Assembly (NCBI GenBank): GCA_036310005.1
Contig: JAXJSP010000049.1
Coordinates: 1 to 29,612 of the forward strand
Direction: 5' to 3'
DNA from: JAXJSP01 sp036310005
GTDB lineage: Bacteria > Bacillota > Clostridia > Oscillospirales > Acutalibacteraceae
Length of the DNA: 29,612 nt
The notes below the pieces were generated by a model. It had not been told where the DNA came from. It did no database searches and worked only from the letters and a program-made list of their open reading frames with translations. Below, one piece after another: positions 1 to 6,144 of the stretch (the first letter of the stretch is position 1; each line of letters starts with the position of its first letter). A program made the position numbers and the translations under genes.

Positions 1-6
1 TATAAT
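1..6 (+). promoter_or_regulatory. -10 element of the tRNA-Leu promoter
   Basis: TATAAT is the first six bases of the window and lies 12 bases before the tRNA 5' end. The -35 element would be outside the window, so only half of the promoter can be judged. Confidence 0.55.
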
Positions 7-18
7 ATTCTTATATTT

Positions 19-105
19 GCACCTGTGGCGGAACTGGCAGACGCGTTAGATTCAGGTTCTAATGAGGGCAACTTCATGCAGGTTCGATTCCTGTCAGGTG
101 CACCA
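19..105 (+). tRNA. tRNA-Leu (anticodon CAG)
   Basis: A class II tRNA can be folded by hand. The acceptor stem is GCACCTG (19-25) with CAGGTGC (95-101), followed by discriminator A102 and an encoded CCA (103-105). The anticodon stem is TTAGA/TCTAA with loop 51-57 and anticodon CAG at 53-55, which reads CUG. The long variable arm (63-76) forms a 5-bp stem with a GCAA tetraloop, as expected for leucine tRNA. The T arm 78-94 has the usual TTCGATT loop. A strong terminator follows at once, so it is probably a single-gene unit or the last gene of one. Confidence 0.97.
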
Positions 106-140
106 AAAAAACCTTTCTGTGAAAACAGAAAGGTTTTTTT
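106..140 (+). terminator. Intrinsic terminator of tRNA-Leu
   Basis: A perfect stem (106-120 with 125-139, GAAA loop) of A-rich, CCTTTCTGT sequence ends in a run of T. It starts right after the tRNA CCA. It also works on paper in the other direction. Confidence 0.9.
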
Positions 141-248
141 AAGTAATAGGTAAGAAGTAAGAGGTAATAAGTCAGGTGTCGGCTTACGCCGACGAATATA
201 AAATTTAAGTAATAGGTAAGAAGTAAGAGGTAAGAAGTTTGGTGTCGG
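141..248. repeat. Two blocks of TAAKARG heptamer repeats with a hairpin spacer
   Basis: Two ~42-bp copies (141-182 and 207-248) each hold AAG plus four heptamers: TAATAGG, TAAGAAG, TAAGAGG and TAATAAG or TAAGAAG, then a GGTGTCGG tail. Between them GTCGGC-TTAC-GCCGAC (178-193) makes a 6-bp hairpin. Copy 2 differs from copy 1 in only a few bases. This looks like a dispersed intergenic repeat of the host and not a CRISPR, since the units are short and have no unique spacers. The minus strand is open through both copies, but the predicted peptide is a low-complexity artefact that runs into the tRNA. Confidence 0.8.
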
Positions 249-255
249 AAAACGA

Positions 256-510
256 TTGACAACTCCGTTTGGCAACATGGTATTCATCGCCCAGGTCAGA
301 TATTCATTACCGTCCGTACCGAATTTTTTGCCTGCCATAAAAATAATATTCTCACATTCGGGCAGTATTAAATTCAGCTCAATAAATACACAGGGCATTG
401 AGTATAAACCCGTAAAAGTTTTTCTTACGGGCAACACTTTTACAGACGACAAACAAAGGGTAATCTGCGGTGACGGACGAGAGGCGGAAGTTACCGAGTT
501 AAATAATTAA
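256..510 (+). pseudogene. Doubtful 84-codon ORF, possible gene debris
   Basis: I do not recognise this protein. The second half on the plus strand (from about residue 46, GIEYKPVKVFLTGNTF onward) has normal coding composition and ends just before a terminator. The first half looks more protein-like on the minus strand, where FIELNLILPECENIIFMAGK and following residues can be read from about 390 down to 250. There is no ribosome site before the ATG at 256. The simplest reading is fragments of one or two old genes joined between the repeats and the terminator. A real small gene cannot be excluded. Confidence 0.25.
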
Positions 511-522
511 AAGTAAAATTAA

Positions 523-564
523 TACACCGGGCTCGGATATAAATCGAGTCCGGTGTAGTTTTTT
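523..564. terminator. Bidirectional terminator downstream of the hydrogenase operon
   Basis: A 13-bp stem with one G-U pair (523-535 with 545-557, nine-base loop) is followed by TTTTTT on the plus strand. On the minus strand it is followed by a T-rich TTAATTTTACTTTTAA. It lies 12 bases past the stop codon of the minus-strand hydrogenase, so it most likely ends the long adhE-hyd operon. Confidence 0.85.
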
Positions 565-568
565 AGTA

Positions 569-1996
569 TTACTTTAAGACCGAAACAGCATCGGTAATAG
601 TTTTTTCGAGTGCTTCTTTTCCGTATTTATCGACTTCTGCTTTATTCTTTTCACCGTGGGTAAGACAACCCGCGCCGCCGATACATCCGCCGATACAAGC
701 CATACCTTCAATAAAGTTTGCATCAAGAACATTTTTGCTCTTTTTAAGCAGCGCCAAGCGACATTCTTCTATACCGTCGCACGCGGCTGCTTTGAGGTCA
801 AAGTCGATATTATGCTCTTTGAGTCCTTGTGCGACCGCATCGGAAAGGCCGCCTGAACGGGCAAATATTCTTCCGTAATAAGAAGCGTTGTCAAGCACAT
901 CTTCTCCAAGGGTTGTAATATCAATATCTTTGCTGTCATAGAGTGCCTGAAGTTCTTCAAAAGTCATAACCGCATCGACATAAGGCTTTACGCTTTCAAG
1001 TTGAACTTCTGCTTTTTTAGCGGTACACGGGCCTATGAAAACGACCTTTGCGTTTTCATCGGTGCTTTTGAGATATTTTGCTAATGTTGCCATCGGCGAT
1101 AAGTTGTGTGATACATAAGGCAACATATCGGGAAATGCCGATTTAATGTACTGCACAAAGGCAGGACAGCAAGAACTTGTGAGGAAACCTTTTTCGGCGA
1201 GTTCTTTTGATTCGGCATGTGCTACCATATCTGCGCCGAGCGCTGCTTCAATGACTGTGAAAAAACCGAGTTCTTTAAGACCGGTGACGACCTGACCTAA
1301 TTTTGCGTAGGTAAACTGGCTTGAAATTGATGGAGCGACAATGACATAGACCTTGTATTTAGTATTGTTTTCGCTTTTTTTAATAATGTCGATTACATTC
1401 AATATGTATGACTTATCCATAATCGCGCCGAAAGGACACTGATACACACAGGCACCGCACTGAATACACTTGCTGTTATCAATAGCGGCGGCATTGTCCT
1501 CGTTTATTGAAATTGCTTTGACCTTGCAGGCAATCTGACAAGGACGCTTTCTGTTGACAATGGCAGAATAAGGGCAAACCTTTGCACATTGTCCGCATTC
1601 TACACATTTTGATTTATCTATATGCGCCACATGATTATGGTCAAAGGAGATTGCTCCTCTTTTGCAGACATCTTCACAGCGGTGCGCAAGACAGCCTCTG
1701 CAAGAGTCTGTTACTTCATATCCGGCGGCGGGACATTCATCACAGGCAATATCAATAACTTCGATAACATTGGGGTTATCTTTATCGCCGCCCATAGCAA
1801 TCTTTACACGCTCGCCTAAAATTGCGCGCTCTTTATAGACACAGCAACGCATTGTGGAGGTTTTGCCGGGCACAATCATTTTTGGTATTTCAACAACATT
1901 CTGAAGGAGAGTATCATTCCAGGCCTGTCGCGCTACCTCACGCAATACTTTATATTTCAGATGCTGGACTTTTGTATCAAATTTTCTTATTCCCAT
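569..1996 (-). CDS. hydA2: [FeFe] hydrogenase, group-B-like monomeric type
   Basis: Catalyses reversible proton reduction to H2, probably with reduced ferredoxin, in the cytoplasm. The 475-residue protein has Cys-rich [4Fe-4S] ferredoxin-type motifs at about residues 85-111, 131-153 and 177-187. The three H-cluster loops follow: TSSCCPAF (273-280), IGPCTAKKAE (321-330) and EGMACIGGCIGG (430-441). The L1 form ending in PAF and the Met-to-Gly change before PC in L2 fit group B hydrogenases better than group A. The ATG has a good AGGAGA site. It is the last gene of the operon, 12 bases after the phosphatase stop. In Ruminococcus albus 7 a hydrogenase called HydA2 lies beside hydS in a comparable unit; I use that name by context, without proof of orthology. 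Maturases HydEFG are not in the window. Confidence 0.92.
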   Translation of the reverse strand: MGIRKFDTKVQHLKYKVLREVARQAWNDTLLQNVVEIPKMIVPGKTSTMRCCVYKERAILGERVKIAMGGDKDNPNVIEVIDIACDECPAAGYEVTDSCRGCLAHRCEDVCKRGAISFDHNHVAHIDKSKCVECGQCAKVCPYSAIVNRKRPCQIACKVKAISINEDNAAAIDNSKCIQCGACVYQCPFGAIMDKSYILNVIDIIKKSENNTKYKVYVIVAPSISSQFTYAKLGQVVTGLKELGFFTVIEAALGADMVAHAESKELAEKGFLTSSCCPAFVQYIKSAFPDMLPYVSHNLSPMATLAKYLKSTDENAKVVFIGPCTAKKAEVQLESVKPYVDAVMTFEELQALYDSKDIDITTLGEDVLDNASYYGRIFARSGGLSDAVAQGLKEHNIDFDLKAAACDGIEECRLALLKKSKNVLDANFIEGMACIGGCIGGAGCLTHGEKNKAEVDKYGKEALEKTITDAVSVLK

Positions 1997-2008
1997 ATCA
2001 AATTCTCC

Positions 2009-3181
2009 TTAGAAATAACTTACTTTTATTCTCTTTCCCATCTTTTTAAGACACTTAGAAAGTTCTTCAACCAAATTCATTTTAATATTGAAATTGATTG
2101 GCAAATCGGGGTTTTGATGTGCAGGGTTTACTGCTCTGCCGACATAAAAATTAATGTCGGTTGCTTCTTCAAACAGCAGACGACATATAAGTGAGGCTCC
2201 GTCGCGTTTAAAACTCCAATGTTCATAATACTTGTTTTCGGCAAGATAATCTTTTGCATATTCAAGCACTTTATTTACTGTAATAACGCCTTCGGTAACG
2301 AGGTCCACGCCCTCAATTTCTGCCGTAGGCGGCACATCGCTTGCTTCAAAATTAAGACTTGCTTTGACAGGCTTGTTTAAAAATTTTGCGGCAATTGAAG
2401 ATGTTGTACCGCCGCAGATAATGTGTTTACCCTCTTTTGAGAAAAACAGCGACATCATACGGTCGGCATCGTCGCGGTTTGAAGGCGGGCCGAAAAGCAT
2501 ATTCATCGGTTCTCTTTTTCTAATGCGTACAACACAGGCAGTCGCATCATCTCCCGGTTTTTGCCCGTACAGTTTATCGCACTCGTCTATGAGCATAGTA
2601 GATAATGTTTTAGCGGTGTAACCACAATGAGAAAGCGATTCCATAAACGAAGCGATGTCCTCTCGTTTCCAGCCGAAGTTATATGCTGTACCGATACCTG
2701 CGTGGGGGCATCCGTCACTCATCGCGATAAAAACATCGTTTTCCTGCAATTTTATAACCGATTTATAAATCTTTTTGCCGCCAATATTCATCTCGGTTTT
2801 GGGGTATTCCCAGACTGACTGGTCGCGTATAACAATTGCGTGTGGGTTATCGTACTGAATAAGTTCGGCTATCTGATTGTTTTTTAAGTGAATGATGGTA
2901 AAGGTTGAATACGCTACACCGCGAACAGAACAAACAGGTAATGTTGCGGCAATTGTTTCAACACATTCTTCAAGGCTCAGTCCCTCTGCCAACGTTGTTG
3001 ATATTATTTTAGAGGTGAGCGTTGAAAGGATACTGGCTTTTACGCCGCTGCCGAGTCCGTCGGAGAGCACGATGACCGTAGAATCGTCGCTCGGTTCCAC
3101 AATATCTATGTGGTCACCGCAAAGTTGTTCTCCGTAATGATTTATACTTTTGTATCCGATATCAGCACATAAATCATTCAT
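2009..3181 (-). CDS. SpoIIE/PP2C-type serine/threonine phosphatase with extra C-terminal domain
   Basis: A cytoplasmic, metal-dependent protein phosphatase of 390 residues. The SpoIIE-type domain fills about residues 1-222, with metal-binding acids in LSDGLGSG (Asp41), AMSDG (Asp156) and PGDDATA (Asp211/212). There is no membrane segment. Residues 228-390 form a second domain that I cannot name; it has GPPSN at 231-235 and a CGGTTSS motif near 256-262. Its ATG overlaps the end of hydS by eight bases (ATGAATGA), which implies coupled translation. The family usually controls partner-switch or Ser/Thr phosphorylation circuits. Here the natural partner is the kinase-like gene of the same operon, with HydS as input (inference). 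Confidence 0.88.
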   Translation of the reverse strand: MNDLCADIGYKSINHYGEQLCGDHIDIVEPSDDSTVIVLSDGLGSGVKASILSTLTSKIISTTLAEGLSLEECVETIAATLPVCSVRGVAYSTFTIIHLKNNQIAELIQYDNPHAIVIRDQSVWEYPKTEMNIGGKKIYKSVIKLQENDVFIAMSDGCPHAGIGTAYNFGWKREDIASFMESLSHCGYTAKTLSTMLIDECDKLYGQKPGDDATACVVRIRKREPMNMLFGPPSNRDDADRMMSLFFSKEGKHIICGGTTSSIAAKFLNKPVKASLNFEASDVPPTAEIEGVDLVTEGVITVNKVLEYAKDYLAENKYYEHWSFKRDGASLICRLLFEEATDINFYVGRAVNPAHQNPDLPINFNIKMNLVEELSKCLKKMGKRIKVSYF

Positions 3182-4853
3182 CTTGAATTGACTCCTTTAA
3201 TTTAGAGAGCGCAATTTTAGTTTCTGCGGCTGTTTCACCGAGCAGGGATGCAATTTCCTGTACAATACGCATCTGCTTATCAACAACCTTATCGGCGACA
3301 TCTATGGTCTGTCGGCTTATATTTTCTTTCTTTTCGCGTTCTTTTTGCTCGTCTGTAATATCACGCATAATAGCGACTAACAAACGCGAGTCCTTATCGT
3401 GAACAACCGACTGCTCAACATAGCGCTTATATTCGGCGAGATACACGCGTTCGTTATGCACATTTCTGCCTGTTGCAAGCACATTCATAAACACAGTAGG
3501 ATCGAGAATTCGTATAACCTGGTCGCCGAGTATATCGTTAGCGGAACGAATATTCATAATTTTGCGCGCGGCGGCATTAATCTGCTGCACTTCAAGATTC
3601 TCGTTTAAAACTATAAGACCGTTTGGCGAATTATTAACAATAGTATCCGAAAAACTCTCTGCTTTATCTTTAAGGAAAGGCAAGCACATTGAAATTTCCG
3701 CCTTGCCCTGAAGAATGGCAATCGCTTTTTCACGACAGGTATTGTAGCCGCAAGAACCGCAGTTAAGTTCATCGGAAGCCTTGAACTTGCCCATCTGTCT
3801 TAAAATATTCATAATTTCCGCCTCTGACGGTTTTTGAGAACGCTGTTCAATATATTCAAAGTTCTTTTTAAGGTCGGTACTGTTTGGCTGTGACACCTCA
3901 AAGTCCTTGTCGCCTGCATAGCCGGCGACAGCAATATAATCTTTGACAGTGGAAGTGCGATGATATTTTTCCATAACAGGACCGCCTACGCAACTTCCTA
4001 CACAAGCGGACATCTCAATAAAGCATTTTTGAATTTTACCGTTTATGATGTCTTTAAGGGCGGCTATACAATTTTCAACACCGTCAAGGGATAAGTATGT
4101 ATAACCCGGAGTATCCTGTGCCATTGTTTTAAGAATACCGCCTGTTGTCGGGAAAAAGCGGGCGCGTGAGCAAGCATCATTATCCGTTTCTTGTTCAAGT
4201 TCGATTTTTTCTTCTTCGAGCCATTCGGTAAGTTCTTCAAAAGTCAGCACAGCATCTACGATACCTTCATAATGCTCTGCCTCGTCTTTTTTTGCTACGC
4301 AAGGGCCTATAAAAACAGTCTTTGCATTGTGAAATCTGCTTTTTATATCCTTACAATGCGCCTGCATCGGCGATATAACATCCGCTAAAAACTCAAGCGC
4401 CGCAGGATAGTGCTTTTGAATTAAAAGATTGATTGAATGACAGCAAGATGAGATAATGACATTTCTGTTCTCCTCTTTTAACATTCTTTCATATTCTGTT
4501 TTGACAATAGTAGCACCAATTGCTGTTTCCTCTACATCGTAAAAGCCCAACTTCTTTAATGCTTTACGCATAGCATTGATACCTACTCCCTCATAGTTTG
4601 CAATAAAAGAGGGTGCAAGGCTTACGATTACAGGCTCGCTGCCTTGCAGCAATACTTTCACCTTTTCGGTTTCGTTAACAATTTCTTTTGCGTTTTGAGG
4701 GCAGACAACAAAGCACTGTCCGCACAAAATACACTCGTTTCCTATAATGTGTGCCTGATTTCCCGAAAAGCGAATGGCTTTAACAGGACAATGACGGATA
4801 CACTTATAGCAGTTTTTACAATTTGATTTTTTTAAGGTCAAACAGTTTGACAT
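3174..4853 (-). CDS. hydS: HydS, PAS-domain sensory [FeFe] hydrogenase (group C)
   Basis: Putative H2 or redox sensor. Order of parts (numbered from the GTG at 4862): two [4Fe-4S] motifs at 15-54, H-domain loops SSCCHS (138-143), IGPCVAKKDEAE (185-196) and EMSACVGSCVGG (283-294), a Cys cluster CGSCGYNTC (368-376) with a further Cys at 393, a PAS domain at about 405-510, and a C-terminal helix likely to be coiled coil. There is no kinase or output domain, so the signal must pass to a partner, most simply the phosphatase encoded next. The H-cluster loops differ from catalytic enzymes: TSCCP is SSCCHS, and the Met residues of L2 and L3 are Gly and Ser, as in other sensory forms. I prefer the ATG at 4853, ten bases after AAGGA; a GTG at 4862 overlapping the preceding stop is the alternative. 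Confidence 0.9.
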   Translation of the reverse strand: MSNCLTLKKSNCKNCYKCIRHCPVKAIRFSGNQAHIIGNECILCGQCFVVCPQNAKEIVNETEKVKVLLQGSEPVIVSLAPSFIANYEGVGINAMRKALKKLGFYDVEETAIGATIVKTEYERMLKEENRNVIISSCCHSINLLIQKHYPAALEFLADVISPMQAHCKDIKSRFHNAKTVFIGPCVAKKDEAEHYEGIVDAVLTFEELTEWLEEEKIELEQETDNDACSRARFFPTTGGILKTMAQDTPGYTYLSLDGVENCIAALKDIINGKIQKCFIEMSACVGSCVGGPVMEKYHRTSTVKDYIAVAGYAGDKDFEVSQPNSTDLKKNFEYIEQRSQKPSEAEIMNILRQMGKFKASDELNCGSCGYNTCREKAIAILQGKAEISMCLPFLKDKAESFSDTIVNNSPNGLIVLNENLEVQQINAAARKIMNIRSANDILGDQVIRILDPTVFMNVLATGRNVHNERVYLAEYKRYVEQSVVHDKDSRLLVAIMRDITDEQKEREKKENISRQTIDVADKVVDKQMRIVQEIASLLGETAAETKIALSKLKESIQDE

Positions 4854-4858
4854 CTCCG

Positions 4859-5113
4859 TCACTTCCTTTCAAACTTATTTAATACATTTTCTTTGAAAAA
4901 CTCTTTGAAGTTCTCTTTTGTAACGCCGACAATAATATCATCGTCAACCTGAATCGTCACACCGATACGATTACACTTTCCGATACAAAAACTACCGGAA
5001 AGTGTAACCTCGTCTTCAAGATGATATTGTTCAACGGCTTTTTGCAGAAGTTCTACAATTTCGCCTGAGCCTTTTAAGTGGCAAGAACTACCTACACAAA
5101 CCTGAATAATCAT
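4859..5113 (-). CDS. Thioredoxin-like [2Fe-2S] ferredoxin, copy 2
   Basis: An 84-residue soluble redox protein. Cys6, Cys11, Cys43 and Cys47 give the C-x4-C...C-x3-C pattern of the NuoE/HydC-type [2Fe-2S] fold, in CVGSSCH and FCIGKC. It is a clear paralogue of the next gene upstream, with matching Cys spacing. Its start lies one base after the stop of copy 1, and its stop overlaps the possible GTG of hydS. It may pass electrons to or from HydS or the hydrogenase. Small proteins of this type are usually parts of multi-subunit enzymes, but no large flavoprotein subunit is present here. Confidence 0.85.
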   Translation of the reverse strand: MIIQVCVGSSCHLKGSGEIVELLQKAVEQYHLEDEVTLSGSFCIGKCNRIGVTIQVDDDIIVGVTKENFKEFFKENVLNKFERK

Positions 5114-5114
5114 A

Positions 5115-5357
5115 TTATTGTACCTTTGCTTTTATATTGTTTTCAAAAAATTCCTCTACGGTGTCGGGCGTTACGGAATAGAATTCGTCATCGACCGTAA
5201 CGCAAACACCCTGTTGGCATTTGCCCATACAGAAAGTGCCGCCAAGTTCGACCTTATCACCAAGATTATTTTTTGAAATAAAGTACTGAATCTGCTCAAC
5301 AACCTGGCGTGAGCCTTTAATGTGGCATGAACTGCCGATACAAACAGTAACTTTCAT
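5115..5357 (-). CDS. Thioredoxin-like [2Fe-2S] ferredoxin, copy 1
   Basis: An 80-residue protein with Cys6, Cys11, Cys43 and Cys47 in the same C-x4-C...C-x3-C pattern as copy 2 (CIGSSCH, FCMGKC), plus an additional Cys52 that copy 2 lacks. The pair looks like a tandem duplication that has since diverged. It follows the kinase-like gene by 19 bases and has an AGGAGA site. Likely role is a dedicated electron carrier in the hydrogenase/HydS unit; the partner is unknown. Confidence 0.85.
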   Translation of the reverse strand: MKVTVCIGSSCHIKGSRQVVEQIQYFISKNNLGDKVELGGTFCMGKCQQGVCVTVDDEFYSVTPDTVEEFFENNIKAKVQ

Positions 5358-5376
5358 TATCCTATCTCCTTTATTC

Positions 5377-6126
5377 TTATTCGTAATCTACAACGCTTAC
5401 CCACGAGAGCAAGAACTCGCGTTCTTTTTCGTTGCCCTTGACAGACTGAGAAGCGGCAACAATGGGCATCCATTTTTGAACATACTGTTTTGCAGTATTG
5501 CTCTTTAAACAAAACAGTTTAAGATACTTTTTGGCAGCGTCTATATCACCGTACAACCAGAAAAGAAGATATGTGCGGGCTGCATCTGCAGAACCGTTAC
5601 CCTGAGTTGCGTGTGACCAGTCAAGGATATACGCAGTACCGTTTTCATCAATTATAATGTTAGACGGGTTAAAATCTCCGTGGCAAACCTTGTTGTGTTT
5701 CGGCATACCTTCAAGGCGTGTGTGCAAATCATAGCGGGTGGTAGCGTCAAGGTCGGTGGATGCAATTTTACGACTCATTTTATCTTTGAGTTTGTTAAGA
5801 AGCGGAGATCTCTTTGAATGAACTTCAAGTTGTAAATCAACAAGCAATTCGATATACTGATCTTTTTTGTCGGGGTTTTCTTCCATAAGTTGTGCTAAAG
5901 TCTTACCTTTGATATACTCTGATACGATTGCCCATTTTCCGTCAATCATTGTTACTTCAAGAATTTTCGGAATATTAAGACCGGTTTCTTCAATTCTTGC
6001 CTGATTCAAGGCTTCGTTTAAAACATCGGCTTTTGAATAATCTTCATTAAACACCTTAACGCATCTGTCACCGTCGCGATAGATAGTTTTGTTGTTTCTT
6101 ACTGCAATAACTCTATCAAGTTTCAT
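5377..6126 (-). CDS. APH-fold kinase-like phosphotransferase
   Basis: A 249-residue protein of the aminoglycoside-phosphotransferase / protein-kinase-like superfamily. The catalytic loop is CHGDFNPSNIII at about residues 158-169 (HGD...N), followed by the metal-binding ILDWSHA. An N-terminal lobe (KTIYRDGDRCVKVF) resembles a reduced kinase N-lobe with Lys24 as possible ATP ligand. It sits 18 bases after adhE and in the same operon as a SpoIIE phosphatase. In R. albus 7 the comparable unit was annotated with a serine/threonine kinase and phosphatase. I infer that it phosphorylates a protein of this circuit, but the family also acts on small molecules. Confidence 0.8.
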   Translation of the reverse strand: MKLDRVIAVRNNKTIYRDGDRCVKVFNEDYSKADVLNEALNQARIEETGLNIPKILEVTMIDGKWAIVSEYIKGKTLAQLMEENPDKKDQYIELLVDLQLEVHSKRSPLLNKLKDKMSRKIASTDLDATTRYDLHTRLEGMPKHNKVCHGDFNPSNIIIDENGTAYILDWSHATQGNGSADAARTYLLFWLYGDIDAAKKYLKLFCLKSNTAKQYVQKWMPIVAASQSVKGNEKEREFLLSWVSVVDYE

Positions 6127-6144
6127 TTTAATTTCCTCCCATGC

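Noticed and set aside
141..248. CRISPR-like array
   Set aside because: Only two blocks of heptamers, no spacers of regular size and no cas genes.
74..262. Minus-strand ORF running through the heptamer repeats into the tRNA
   Set aside because: Low-complexity repeat translation that ends in the antisense of tRNA-Leu (HLTGIEPA), a well-known annotation artefact.
5377..6126. Antibiotic-resistance aminoglycoside phosphotransferase
   Set aside because: Only the fold and HGD loop are shared; the operon context with HydS and a phosphatase points to a housekeeping signalling role.
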